This document shows positions 46,309 to 56,629 of a stretch of 64,000 bases of DNA, piece by piece; the first letter of the stretch is position 1, and each line of letters starts with the position of its first letter. This DNA comes from Nocardia anaemiae NBRC 100462 (GTDB taxonomy: Bacteria; Actinomycetota; Actinomycetes; Mycobacteriales; Mycobacteriaceae), in assembly GCF_001612725.1 (NCBI RefSeq), contig NZ_BDAZ01000017.1:186001-250000 (forward strand). The letters are read 5' to 3'. The notes beneath the pieces are model-generated. The model did no database searches, had not been told where the DNA came from, and worked only from the letters and a program-made list of their open reading frames with translations. The translations under genes were made by a program, and so were the position numbers.

Positions 46309-47466
46309 TTAGGTGCAGAGGAAGGCGGCGGCGGTGCGGGATAGGCGGGTGAGGATGAGGGTGTAGGGGTGGGTGCCTTGGAGTTTCAGGCGCTTGCGGA
46401 GGGTGTCGGGGTCGATGTCCAGGCCGCGGATGCGGATTTCCAAGGCGCCGCAGTTGCGGCGGGTCAGTTCTCGGCGGAGGGTCTTTTCGCGGAATTCGAG
46501 GCGGTCCAGGATGCGGAAGCCGCGGACCCCGTGGGGGACGGTATTGCCGGTCAGGTAGGCGATCTGCGGATCCAGTTGCCAGAGGCCGTGTTCGGCGGCA
46601 TAGTGGCGCACCAGGCCCGCGCGGACGATGGCGCCGTCGGGGTCGATGATCCACTCGCCGAGAGGCTGTTGCGGAATCTCGTCGGGCGCGGCGTCGGTGT
46701 AGGCGACGGATTCGCCACGGGAGGTGAGGACTGTCGCGCGGCGAGTGACGCCGGTCTCGGAAAGACCAGGAGACCACAGGCAGGCCTCGCGGACCGCGCC
46801 GTCGAGGGAGACGACCTCGATTTCGCCCGCCCAGTTCAGGCGGTCGAAATCCAGTCCGGGAGCGCACTTTACGGCTAGGTCGCGGCCGGGATAGGCGGCC
46901 AGCAGATCCGGGAGCGGGGGTTGCAGTTTGGCCGGATCGTGGGTGCGGCGGCCGTCCGCGCGGCGGGCCGGATCGGCGATGACGACAGTGCCGGTGCTGG
47001 TGGGTACGAGGGCATCGGCCTTGGTCAGCAGGACATTTCGAGCGGCGGTAAGGTTGTGCGCGGCCATGGATAGGCGCACGTCGTCGAGGTCGCTGCCGAG
47101 TACCGACGGGCACGCACGGGCCAGTTCGGCGAGTTCCGCGCCGATCGAGCAGGTCACATCGTGTACGGCGCGTCCGGACAGGCGGGTGGCGCGGTGGCGG
47201 GCCACCAGTGTCGGTGTCGCCTGTTGCAACGCGTCATCGGTGAACAGCCACTGGTCGGTATCGACGAGTTTGGCCGTGGCGCGACGGCGCAGGCGCACCG
47301 TTTCCACGAGTGCGCCCGAGTGCTCGCCGAATTCTCGACGCACCCGCTCCAGATCGCGCAGGTGCGTCGCGGGAGTCAACTCCAGCCGGTCCACCTCGGC
47401 AAGCGCGGCGCTACCCGCAGCGCTGCCGAGGAAGGCGACATCCTCGCGGCCGAAGCGGTAACCCAC
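46309..47466 (-). CDS. Class I methyltransferase with THUMP-like C-terminal domain (Rv3037c-type)
   Basis: A 385-residue protein. The central part carries a methyltransferase fold (VHDVTCSIGAELAELAR as motif I, VLGSDLDDVRLSMAAHN, and VVIADPARRADGRR in place of the NPPY/DPP-type motif). The C-terminus (LEIRIRGLDIDPDTLRKRLK, THPYTLILTR) is the THUMP-like region found in this family. Substrate unknown; rRNA or tRNA methylation is suggested by the domain name only. The GTG start shares one base with the upstream stop (TAGTG). Confidence 0.85.
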   Translation of the reverse strand: MGYRFGREDVAFLGSAAGSAALAEVDRLELTPATHLRDLERVRREFGEHSGALVETVRLRRRATAKLVDTDQWLFTDDALQQATPTLVARHRATRLSGRAVHDVTCSIGAELAELARACPSVLGSDLDDVRLSMAAHNLTAARNVLLTKADALVPTSTGTVVIADPARRADGRRTHDPAKLQPPLPDLLAAYPGRDLAVKCAPGLDFDRLNWAGEIEVVSLDGAVREACLWSPGLSETGVTRRATVLTSRGESVAYTDAAPDEIPQQPLGEWIIDPDGAIVRAGLVRHYAAEHGLWQLDPQIAYLTGNTVPHGVRGFRILDRLEFREKTLRRELTRRNCGALEIRIRGLDIDPDTLRKRLKLQGTHPYTLILTRLSRTAAAFLCT

Positions 47467-48443
47467 TACTTGGCGGCGGCGCCCGGCTTCACGCCGGTGA
47501 TCATGGCGTTGTAGAAGAACTGACGTGGCACCACCCGGCGCATGACGTTCTCGTCCAACCAGCTCAGCCGCAGCCACGCGCGGTACATGGCCATCCGGTA
47601 GCCCATGGTGAGCTTCTCATCCGGCACGGCCGCCTCGAAGGTGCGCACCGGCCAACCCCACAGCGCCGCCGCGAACTCCTCGGTGCTCGCCTTGACATCG
47701 GTCGCACCGGCGCGACGGGCCATGGCCTCGAGGTCGCTCGGATCGAAGGTGTGCAGGTCGACGACCGCCTCCAGCGCCGCGGCGCGCGAGGACTCGTCCA
47801 GTTCGGCCTGCGGACGCCGCCAACCCGACAGCGCGGGCAGCTTGGTCACGGTGGTGGTGGCCTTCCAGGTGATGCGGCCGAGCCAGCGGGCGTAGAAGTT
47901 GCCCGCGGTGGTCGGCTCACCGGCGAAGACGAAACGCCCGCCCGGCTTGAGCACGCGCAGACACTCCTTGAGCGCCAATTCAACATCCGGAATGTGGTGC
48001 AGCACCGCGTGGCCGACGACGAGGTCGAAGGTGTCGTCCTCGTACGGGATGGTCTCGGCATCGGCGACCCGGCCGTCGACGTCGAGCCCGAGGTTCTCGG
48101 CATTGCGCAAGGCGACCTTCACCATGCCCGGTGAGAGATCGGTGACCGAGCCGGACTTCGCGACGCCACCCTGCATGAGGTTCAGCAGGAAGAAGCCGGT
48201 GCCACAGCCCAGTTCCAACGCGCGCTCGTACGGCAGCGGCGCGGGGCCGACGGCGGCGTCGAACCGGCCGCGGGCATAGTCGATACAGCGCTCGTCGTAG
48301 GAAATCGACCATTTGTCGTCATAGGTCTCGGCTTCCCAGTCGTGATAGAGCACCTGGGCGAGCTTCGTATCCTTCAGCGCTGCTTCGACCTCGGCCTCGG
48401 TGGCATGCGGGTTCGGCGCCGGGTCATCGGGGTGGACCGTCAT
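47466..48443 (-). CDS. SAM-dependent methyltransferase (Rv3038c-type)
   Basis: A 325-residue class I methyltransferase. AdoMet motif I is ALELGCGTGFFLLNLM near residue 75, acidic loop SVTDLSPGMVKVA, and post-motif DLVVGHAVLHHIPDVELAL. The C-terminal 120 residues form an extra domain (TMGYRMAMYRAWLRLSWLDE). A lipid or small-molecule substrate is likely; not identified. It is coupled to the following methyltransferase gene. Confidence 0.9.
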   Translation of the reverse strand: MTVHPDDPAPNPHATEAEVEAALKDTKLAQVLYHDWEAETYDDKWSISYDERCIDYARGRFDAAVGPAPLPYERALELGCGTGFFLLNLMQGGVAKSGSVTDLSPGMVKVALRNAENLGLDVDGRVADAETIPYEDDTFDLVVGHAVLHHIPDVELALKECLRVLKPGGRFVFAGEPTTAGNFYARWLGRITWKATTTVTKLPALSGWRRPQAELDESSRAAALEAVVDLHTFDPSDLEAMARRAGATDVKASTEEFAAALWGWPVRTFEAAVPDEKLTMGYRMAMYRAWLRLSWLDENVMRRVVPRQFFYNAMITGVKPGAAAK

Positions 48444-48845
48444 GGTGGGCAAGCCTAGCCAACCCTCCAGCGCACGTGTGCAGCGGACCGGTGAGTAGGA
48501 ACTGATTCCGGCTTGCCGCCCCGTCCCCCGAGACTCGTTCTGGTTCCGAACCTCCCCGATGATCCGCCCACGCCCCGCCGCACGCCCTGGATGCGGCCAG
48601 CAACCTGGGGCTCGAGCAGGACTCACGATCATCGAGCGCCGCGGAGGTCCCGCGAACCGCCACACAGGAACGTGTTCCTGTTTATGGTCCGCATCGGCGC
48701 TCACGTCGACCGATCCCGACCCGTCCGATCGCGGCATCGAAGATCCTGGACTCCCGTCCAGCAACGACAGCTGACGAACCCGAACCGTCAGCCGGATAAA
48801 TCGCCTGGCGATCCAGCCGGGGCGCGATCGAGCCCGTCCGATTCC
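48444..48845. other. Intergenic region of about 400 bp without recognised features
   Basis: It lies between the Rv3038c-type methyltransferase and the enoyl-CoA hydratase gene. It should hold the promoter of the two methyltransferases. Short frames on both strands are Arg/Pro-rich and do not look like proteins. No strong hairpin was found. Confidence 0.5.
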
Positions 48846-49622
48846 TCAGCGCCCGACGAACGTCGCTGAACCCGGGCCGTCGGCAAGGTAGGACTCCGTG
48901 CCGATGCGGCGGTCTTCGGTGGTGAAGAGGGTGGTCCATTCGGTGCGGGCACGGTCGAGGCCGTGCGGACCTGCTTCGAAGACGGATTTGGCGGCGGCGA
49001 GGGCTCGAGTGGGGGCGTCGGTGAATTGTCGGGCCCAGCGCAGGGCGGCGGTGTACACGTCGTCGGGGGCGACGACCTCGTCGACCAGGCCGAGGGCGCG
49101 GGCCTCGTCGGCCTCGACGAAGCGGCCGGTGTAGACGAGATCCTTGGCGGGGCCGGGGCCGATCAGTAGTGAAAGGCGGCGGATGCCTGCGAGGGGGATG
49201 AGGCCCGCCTTGATTTGCGGCAGGCCGAGTTTGACGTTGTCGCCGATGATGCGACGGTCGGCGGCGAGGGCGAGTTCCAGGCCGCCGCCGAGGCAGTAGC
49301 CGCTGATCGCGGCGACCGTCGGCTGGGGCACCTTGGCCAGGCAGCCCAGTGCCGCCTGTAGATCGGCGGCCATGGCTTCGGCCTGATCCGGACCGAGCTC
49401 GGCGAGTTCGGCGAGGTCATCGCCCGCGCAGAAGACCCGCTCATCGCCGTAGACGACCAATGCCGCGACACCGGGCCGCGCGGCGACAATCGCCGCCGCC
49501 TCGGCCACCTCACGCACCAGCTGCGCGTTCAGCAGGTTCAGCGGCGGGCGGTCGATCCGGAGGACGGCAACGCCACGGACGGCGGGATCCTCCGGCAACT
49601 CCAGGGTCACGAATTCGGCCAT
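48846..49622 (-). CDS. Enoyl-CoA hydratase/isomerase family protein (EchA17-type)
   Basis: A 258-residue crotonase-fold protein. The oxyanion segments FCAGDDLAELAEL and SGYCLGGGLELALAADRRI are intact, including the first Glu (GLELAL). The second catalytic Glu of classic hydratases (QPEI) is replaced by Gln in LPQIKAGLIP, so plain hydration may be lost and isomerase, decarboxylase or other crotonase chemistry is possible. It sits 18 bp after the NUDIX gene on the same strand. Confidence 0.9.
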   Translation of the reverse strand: MAEFVTLELPEDPAVRGVAVLRIDRPPLNLLNAQLVREVAEAAAIVAARPGVAALVVYGDERVFCAGDDLAELAELGPDQAEAMAADLQAALGCLAKVPQPTVAAISGYCLGGGLELALAADRRIIGDNVKLGLPQIKAGLIPLAGIRRLSLLIGPGPAKDLVYTGRFVEADEARALGLVDEVVAPDDVYTAALRWARQFTDAPTRALAAAKSVFEAGPHGLDRARTEWTTLFTTEDRRIGTESYLADGPGSATFVGR

Positions 49623-49640
49623 GGCAGGAAACCTACTGCC

Positions 49641-50468
49641 TCACGGACGCGCGGATCCCCTGAGCCTGCTGGTATCGGGCATACCGGCGAAGTACCGATG
49701 GTTGTCCGGGAATTCGAGCACCTGCCGTCCGCTGTCACCGGTGAGCACCGGCATGATCGGTTCGATCACCCGATCGACCGCCAGAATCTCCGCGGTGGAA
49801 GCGAATTCGGCCATGGCATCCAGCTGCGACCAGGTCGGCGGCAACAGCACATCGGTGCCGGCGCGCCAGCGCTCGAGCGCCTCCGCAGCAGTGCGCCATT
49901 GCACCTCGGCCGCCTCGGAGGTTGCGCCGTCGGCGAGTTGCCCCTGCGGCAGCACCGCGACGAAGAACCGGGTGTCGTAGCGCCGCGGCTCGATCACCGG
50001 AGTGATCCAATTCGCCCACGGCCGCAACAGATCCGCGCGCAGCACCAGCTTCTCCTCGGCGAGGAAGGCCGCGAGCGACACCTCACGCCGCTCCAGCCGA
50101 CCACGGGCATCGTGGTAGCCGGTGGTATCGGAGACGACGGTTTCACCGGTCGGCCCGGCGAGCAGTACTCCGCATTCCTCGAAGGTTTCGCGAACGGCGG
50201 CGGCGACCAGCGCCTTGGCCCTCGGCTCCGTGGTGCCGAATTTCGCGGCCCACCAAGCGGGTTCGGGTCCGGCCCATTCGATATCGGCGGTCCCGTCGGA
50301 CGGATCGACACCCCCGCCCGGAAAAACGGTCATACCGGCGGCGAAGGCCATCGCCCCGACCCGACGCTGCAGGAACACCTCCGGCCCGGTTGCACCGTCA
50401 CGCACCAACATCACCGTCGACGCGTCCTTGACCGACGGAATCGGCTGCTGCGCGTTCGTCTCGCTCAC
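49641..50468 (-). CDS. NUDIX hydrolase (Rv3040c-type)
   Basis: A 275-residue NUDIX protein. The box is interrupted, as in NUDT7/CoA-type members: FPGGGVDPSDG near residue 50, a 45-residue insertion, then RETFEECGVLL with the metal-binding Glu residues near 93. It cleaves a nucleoside diphosphate linkage, possibly in CoA derivatives given the length and neighbouring enoyl-CoA hydratase. It is coupled in an operon with that gene. Confidence 0.88.
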   Translation of the reverse strand: MSETNAQQPIPSVKDASTVMLVRDGATGPEVFLQRRVGAMAFAAGMTVFPGGGVDPSDGTADIEWAGPEPAWWAAKFGTTEPRAKALVAAAVRETFEECGVLLAGPTGETVVSDTTGYHDARGRLERREVSLAAFLAEEKLVLRADLLRPWANWITPVIEPRRYDTRFFVAVLPQGQLADGATSEAAEVQWRTAAEALERWRAGTDVLLPPTWSQLDAMAEFASTAEILAVDRVIEPIMPVLTGDSGRQVLEFPDNHRYFAGMPDTSRLRGSARP

Positions 50469-50518
50469 CCCTGCACCCTAACGCCTGCTTGTTTTACGGC
50501 GTAATCCCGATCACGACA

Positions 50519-51352
50519 TCAGCGCGAACGGTGCCGCCCCAAGCGACGCGCGCGACGCGCGAAGTACCGACCATCGACGCGATCCAGCGCGATCGACTGT
50601 CGGAAGGCCTCGCTCAGGTTCTCGGCGGTCAGTACATCCGGCAGCAAACCCTGCGCGACGACCGCGCCCTCGTTCAGCAGCAGTCCATGGGTGAAGCCCG
50701 GCGGGATCTCCTCCACATGGTGGGTCACCAGGACCATGGCGGGTGAGTCGGGATCCGAGGCCAGGTCGCCGAGGCGTTCCACCAACTCCTCACGCCCGCC
50801 CAGATCCAGACCAGCGGCGGGCTCGTCGAGCAGCAGCAGCTCTGGATCGGTCATCATCGCGCGGGCGATCAGCACCCGCTTGCGCTCCCCCTCGGACAGG
50901 GTCCCGTAGGTGCGATCGGAAAGGTGTTCGGCACCGAGGCTTTCGAGCATATCGATGGCGCGGTCGGTATCGACATCGTCGTAACGCTCGCGCCAGCGCC
51001 CGAGGACCGCGTAACCGGCGGAGACCACCAGATCGCTGACCTTCTCTTCGCGCGGAATCCGGCTGGCCACCGCGGCCGAGGACCAGCCGATGCGCGGTCG
51101 CAACTCGCTGACATCGGTTTTGCCGATGACCTCACCGAGCAGATGGGCGGTGCCCGAGGTCGGATGCACTTCGGCGGCGGCCATGCGGAGCAGCGAGGTC
51201 TTGCCCGCGCCGTTGGGTCCGAGGACCACCCAGCGTTCGTCGAGCTCGACCTGCCAGGTGACCGGGCCGACGAGGGTGTGACCCGAGCGTCGGATGGTCA
51301 CGTCGGTGAAATCAATGAGCAGATCGGGATCCGGTTGTGGCACGGGCTCCAT
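50519..51352 (-). CDS. ABC transporter ATP-binding protein (Rv3041c-type)
   Basis: A 277-residue ATPase. Walker A GPNGAGKTSLLRM near residue 45, signature LSEGERKRVLIARAM, Walker B LLLLDEPAAGLD, H-loop VLVTHHVEEIP. There is no permease gene next to it, as in mycobacteria, so it may act with a distant partner or in a non-transport role. The upstream PTH2-domain gene ends 6 bp before its start on the same strand. Confidence 0.92.
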   Translation of the reverse strand: MEPVPQPDPDLLIDFTDVTIRRSGHTLVGPVTWQVELDERWVVLGPNGAGKTSLLRMAAAEVHPTSGTAHLLGEVIGKTDVSELRPRIGWSSAAVASRIPREEKVSDLVVSAGYAVLGRWRERYDDVDTDRAIDMLESLGAEHLSDRTYGTLSEGERKRVLIARAMMTDPELLLLDEPAAGLDLGGREELVERLGDLASDPDSPAMVLVTHHVEEIPPGFTHGLLLNEGAVVAQGLLPDVLTAENLSEAFRQSIALDRVDGRYFARRARRLGRHRSR

Positions 51353-51358
51353 CTTGGC

Positions 51359-52186
51359 TCAAATGCGCGGTGTTCGTACGACCGACCCATGCCCAGGCAC
51401 CGCGATCACAGTTATCGAACCCGGCGCGACTTCGGTGAAACCGGCGTCGCGCACCGCGACGGCCTGCCCACGAGACACCTGCTCGCACAGCGACGCCCAC
51501 TGCTGCGGTCCGGATTCGCGCACCGCGCATCGGAACTCGCGCCGCGACCACCGCAGCGCCTCCTCCGCGGTGAGCGCACCGGCGAGCAACATGCTGGCGT
51601 GACCGACCTGTGCGGCGGCCTTGCCGAGCGTCATGCCGAGTTTCGCGTTCACCCACAGCACCGGCAGGTCGGGGTCGGCCGGGCCGGGATCGTCGTGTTC
51701 GAGGTCGGTGCCGTTGATCTGCAGCCGCCTGATCCGCGCATCGACCTCGCCGACCGGCCCGGGCACGAACGCCCGCGCCTGCGCACCGTCCACCTCGACG
51801 GTCACCCCGTCGACCTCGTTCGCGGCCAGCCACTGCGCACCGCGTGCCCGCCGCGCCACCTTGCGGATCCGGGACCGCTTCCAGGCCAGGAACCGTTGCT
51901 CCCACACTCCCTCGGGCCCGACCCGCTCATCCAGGCACAGCGCCACCGTGGCCGCCGCCGCGGCCTCCAGCAGCGCACTGCGTCGCGGCGGATCGATCTT
52001 CGGAATGTGCAGCACCATCTGCATGGCCTGCACCAGGGCGGGATCATCCGGATCGCCGAGACCGCCGTAGCCGCGCGCCAGCTCCGCATGCCGAATGCGG
52101 AAACCCGCTATGCCCGTGGACGATTCGGCCGCTGCGCCAGCACCGTCCCGGAGTCCGGCGGCGCTCTCCGGGATACTCGACATCAC
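51359..52186 (-). CDS. Protein with C-terminal PTH2-type peptidyl-tRNA hydrolase domain
   Basis: A 275-residue protein. The C-terminal 110 residues fit bacterial PTH2 (VNAKLGMTLGKAAAQVGHAS, then RESGPQQWASLCEQVSRGQ and ITVIAVPGHGS). The N-terminal 150 residues (including ALVQAMQMVLHIPKIDPPRR) have no named domain I know. PTH2 frees tRNA from peptidyl-tRNA; bacteria normally use Pth1, so this fused form probably has a special substrate. It has no counterpart at this place in M. tuberculosis. Its end lies 6 bp before the ABC ATPase. Confidence 0.8.
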   Translation of the reverse strand: MMSSIPESAAGLRDGAGAAAESSTGIAGFRIRHAELARGYGGLGDPDDPALVQAMQMVLHIPKIDPPRRSALLEAAAAATVALCLDERVGPEGVWEQRFLAWKRSRIRKVARRARGAQWLAANEVDGVTVEVDGAQARAFVPGPVGEVDARIRRLQINGTDLEHDDPGPADPDLPVLWVNAKLGMTLGKAAAQVGHASMLLAGALTAEEALRWSRREFRCAVRESGPQQWASLCEQVSRGQAVAVRDAGFTEVAPGSITVIAVPGHGSVVRTPRI

Positions 52187-52290
52187 TCCACCTCGATCGT
52201 CAACGAAAACTGCCGTGCGGACGAGACACCGGTCTCCCGGACGTCCTCGAGTGCAAGCTTCGAAACGCCCGCCGCATTCCCGCGCGTGAC

Positions 52291-53529
<1,239 letters not shown>

Positions 53530-53597
53530 TTAGTTGTTTGCCGTAGCTGTGCTGGACCCCGATGTCGCAACGCTGCGGTTGGTGCTTGTCCCACAAA

Positions 53598-53636
53598 TGA
53601 GTGTGCACCCACTGATGATCAGTAGGTGCACACTCA
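53598..53636. terminator. Hairpin terminator after ctaD
   Basis: A 17-bp stem with one C-A mismatch (TGAGTGTGCACC arm pairing with GGTGCACACTCA) and a 5-nt loop, 12 bp beyond the ctaD stop on the minus strand. Confidence 0.8.
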
Positions 53637-53648
53637 TCGATCGGAATG

Positions 53649-55391
53649 CTAGTGCTTTGCCAGGGCGCCTTCATGCACCTCGGTGGCATGTTTGCCCGAA
53701 CCCCAGCCCACGTGGGCCTCGGCCCGCATCCGCTCGACCATGTGCGGGTAGTGCAGTTCGAATGCCGGTCGCTCGGAACGGATGCGGGGCAGTTCGTAGA
53801 AGTTGTGCCGTGGCGGCGGGCAGGTGGTGGCCCACTCCAGCGAGTTGCCGTAACCCCACGGATCATCCACGGTGACCACTTCGCCGTAGCGGTAGCTCTT
53901 GAAGACATTCCAGATGAACGGCAGCATCGACGCGCCCAGGATGAAGGCGCCGATCGTGGAAATGGTGTTGAGCGTGGTGAATCCGTCAGTGGGCAGGTAG
54001 TCGGCGTAGCGGCGCGGCATGCCCTCTGCGCCGAGCCAGTGCTGCACCAGGAAGGTGGTGTGGAAGCCGATGAAGGTCGTCCAGAAGTGCCACTTGCCCA
54101 AGCGCTCGTCCAGCATCCGCCCGGTGATCTTGGGGAACCAGAAGTAGATACCGGCATAGGTGGCGAACACGATGGTGCCGAAGAGCACGTAGTGGAAGTG
54201 TGCGACCACGAAGTAGGAGTCCGTCACGTGGAAGTCCAGCGGCGGTGAGGCGAGGATGACACCGGACAGGCCGCCGAAGAGGAAGGTGACCAGGAAGCCG
54301 AGGGAGAACAGCATCGGTGTCTCGAAGGTCAGCTGGCCGCGCCACATGGTGCCGATCCAGTTGAAGAACTTCACACCGGTCGGGACGGCGATCAGGAAGG
54401 TCATGAACGAGAAGTACGGCAGCAGCACCGCACCGGTGGCGTACATGTGGTGCGCCCACACCGCGATCGACAGTGCCGCGATGCCGAGGGTCGCGTAGAC
54501 CAGCGTGGTGTAACCGAAGATCGGCTTACGCGAGAAGACCGGGAAGATCTCCGAGACGATGCCGAAGAACGGCAGCGCGATGATGTACACCTCGGGGTGG
54601 CCGAAGAACCAGAACAGGTGCTGGTAGAGCAGGATGCCGCCGGTGGCCGGGTCGTAGATGTGGCCGCCGAGGTGGCGGTCGTAGGCGAGGCCGAACAGCG
54701 CGGCGGTCAGCAGCGGGAAGGCGAGCAGCACGAGAACGCTGGTGACGGCGATGTTCCAGGTGAAGATCGGCAGCCGGAACATGGTCATACCGGGGGCGCG
54801 CAGGCAGACCACGGTGGTCAGCATGTTGACGCCACCGAGGATGGTGCCCAGACCGGAGACCGCGAGGCCGAGGATCCACAGGTCGGTGCCGACGCCGGGC
54901 GAGTGCAGGATGTCGGTCAGCGGCACGTACGCCGTCCAACCGAAGTCCGCGGCGCCGCCGGGGGTGATGAAGCCCGCGGTCGCCATGGTCGCGCCGAATG
55001 CGTACAGCCAGTAGCTGAAGGCATTCAGTCGCGGGAAGGCGACATCCGGTGCGCCGATCTGCAGCGGCAGGACGATATTGGCGAAGCCGAACACGATCGC
55101 GGTCGCGTAGAACAGCAGCATGATCGTGCCGTGCATGGTGAACAGCTGGTTGAACTGCTCCGGGGACAGGAACTGCAGACCCGGCCGGGCCAGCTCACCA
55201 CGCATCAGCAGGGCCATCAGACCGCCGATGAGGAAGAACGCCATCGAGGTGGTCAGGTACATGACACCGAGGACCTTGGGGTCGGTGGTGGTGACCATCT
55301 TGACGATGAACGAGCCCTTCGGCCCGGTCCGAGCCGGATACGGCCGAGTCGCTTCCAACTGAGGGACTGGCTTTGGCTCTACGGCAGTCAC
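53649..55391 (-). CDS. ctaD: Cytochrome c oxidase subunit I
   Basis: A 580-residue haem-copper oxidase main subunit with 12 transmembrane helices. Haem and copper ligands are visible: [11 protein letters not shown] (haem a His), [15 protein letters not shown] (Cu-B His and cross-linked Tyr), WAHHMYATG (two Cu-B His), and [10 protein letters not shown] (haem a and a3 His). It is the terminal oxidase of the aa3 bcc supercomplex. The GTG start has a perfect AGGAGG. Adjacent serB gives the same order as M. tuberculosis. Confidence 0.98.
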   Translation of the reverse strand: MTAVEPKPVPQLEATRPYPARTGPKGSFIVKMVTTTDPKVLGVMYLTTSMAFFLIGGLMALLMRGELARPGLQFLSPEQFNQLFTMHGTIMLLFYATAIVFGFANIVLPLQIGAPDVAFPRLNAFSYWLYAFGATMATAGFITPGGAADFGWTAYVPLTDILHSPGVGTDLWILGLAVSGLGTILGGVNMLTTVVCLRAPGMTMFRLPIFTWNIAVTSVLVLLAFPLLTAALFGLAYDRHLGGHIYDPATGGILLYQHLFWFFGHPEVYIIALPFFGIVSEIFPVFSRKPIFGYTTLVYATLGIAALSIAVWAHHMYATGAVLLPYFSFMTFLIAVPTGVKFFNWIGTMWRGQLTFETPMLFSLGFLVTFLFGGLSGVILASPPLDFHVTDSYFVVAHFHYVLFGTIVFATYAGIYFWFPKITGRMLDERLGKWHFWTTFIGFHTTFLVQHWLGAEGMPRRYADYLPTDGFTTLNTISTIGAFILGASMLPFIWNVFKSYRYGEVVTVDDPWGYGNSLEWATTCPPPRHNFYELPRIRSERPAFELHYPHMVERMRAEAHVGWGSGKHATEVHEGALAKH

Positions 55392-55695
55392 TGATCCTCC
55401 TGAAAGGTGCCTTTAGGTCGCTCCGCAGGCTCCGCTGCTCGCATCCGACCCGCTACCGGGGACAGACGAGGAGTTCGCTTGCGCTCCTGAGATCGTAAAC
55501 CGTGCCGTCGCAGCCATCCGGCACGGGTCCTACTCTGTGTCGTATTTCGCTGGACAGGCGACCGAGCCCAGCGAACCCGGCGATCATAAGCGTGCCGACC
55601 ATTTCGAACACCAGCAGTCGCAAGCGATGACTTTCCAGAGCGGCCGACGTCTCTATCGGTGACAGTGATCCACCCTCTGCAAGGAGACCCCACTC
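55392..55695. other. Divergent promoter region of ctaD and the VOC gene
   Basis: About 300 bp with no supported gene. A minus-strand frame contains a hydrophobic stretch (LLVFEMVGTLMIAGFAGLG, about 55560-55620), but it lacks a good start site. GC-rich partial hairpins occur near 55410-55490. Confidence 0.4.
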
Positions 55696-56493
55696 ATGAC
55701 TGCATCCAAGACCGGCGATCCCTGTTGGGTCGACATCTACACCTCCGATCCGGAAGGCGCCATTGCCTTCTACGGCCAGTTGTTCGGCTGGACCGCCGAG
55801 CGCGCGGGCGAGGAGTTCGGCGGCTACATCACCTTCCGCAAGGACGGCAAGGCCGTCGCGGGCGGCATGGGCAAGACAGGCGACGGTGTCGAGGGGCCCG
55901 ATCAATGGACGGTCTACCTCGCCTCCCCCGATGCCAAGGCCACCGCCGACGCGGCGGTCGCACATGGCGGCGCGGTCGTCGTGCCGCCCATGGATGTCGG
56001 CGATCTCGGCGTGATGGCCGTGCTCGGCGATATCGGCGGCGCGGGCGTCGGCATCTGGCAGACCGGCACCTTCGGCGGATTCGAGGCCATCGGCATCGCC
56101 TCGGGCGGCAAATGGAGCGACCACGTCGGCATACCGTCCTGGTTCGAACTGCACACTCGTGATTACGCCCGCTCGCTCGACTTCTACCGCGACGTCTTCG
56201 GCTGGAGCGACACCTTCACCATCTCCGACACTCCGGAGTTCCGCTACACCACCATTCACGGCAGCACCCCGATGCTCGGCGGTGTCATGGACGCCTCGAT
56301 GTTCCTGCCCGATGGCGTACCGGCGGGCTGGAAGATCTACTTCGGCGCCGATGACGTCGACGCGGCCGTCGGCAAGGTCGTCGACCTGGGCGGCACCGTG
56401 CTGGCCGAGCCCGAGAACACCCCGTACGGTCGGCTCGCGCAGGTCGCCGATCCGACCGGGGCGCGTTTCAGCATCGGCGGCAACGCCGCGTGA
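55696..56493 (+). CDS. VOC/glyoxalase-like protein with two domains
   Basis: A 265-residue protein with two vicinal-oxygen-chelate modules: residues about 8-125 (PCWVDIYTSDPEGAIAFYGQ LFGW) and 135-262 (SWFELHTRDYARSLDFYRDVFGW). The motif FYxxLFGW is typical of the Streptomyces/mycobacterial glyoxalase-like group that includes 27-kDa antigen Cfp30B. The metal site looks incomplete, so a binding role is as likely as catalysis. AAGGAGA precedes the ATG. Confidence 0.88.
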   Translation: MTASKTGDPCWVDIYTSDPEGAIAFYGQLFGWTAERAGEEFGGYITFRKDGKAVAGGMGKTGDGVEGPDQWTVYLASPDAKATADAAVAHGGAVVVPPMDVGDLGVMAVLGDIGGAGVGIWQTGTFGGFEAIGIASGGKWSDHVGIPSWFELHTRDYARSLDFYRDVFGWSDTFTISDTPEFRYTTIHGSTPMLGGVMDASMFLPDGVPAGWKIYFGADDVDAAVGKVVDLGGTVLAEPENTPYGRLAQVADPTGARFSIGGNAA

Positions 56494-56629
56494 TCGAGCC
56501 GACGACCGCGCGTGATCCGCTGTCCGACAGCGCGATTGCGCGCGGTCGCGCCTCGCTGGCAGGGTGCGACCTGTGCGCGGTGGTGGCCTTCGCGTCCCGG
56601 CACACATCGCACGCGGTACCCTCACCCGC

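Noticed and set aside
48513..48869. Plus-strand frame of 118 codons between the methyltransferase and enoyl-CoA hydratase genes
   Set aside because: Pro/Arg-rich composition, no motif, and it runs into the opposite-strand gene.
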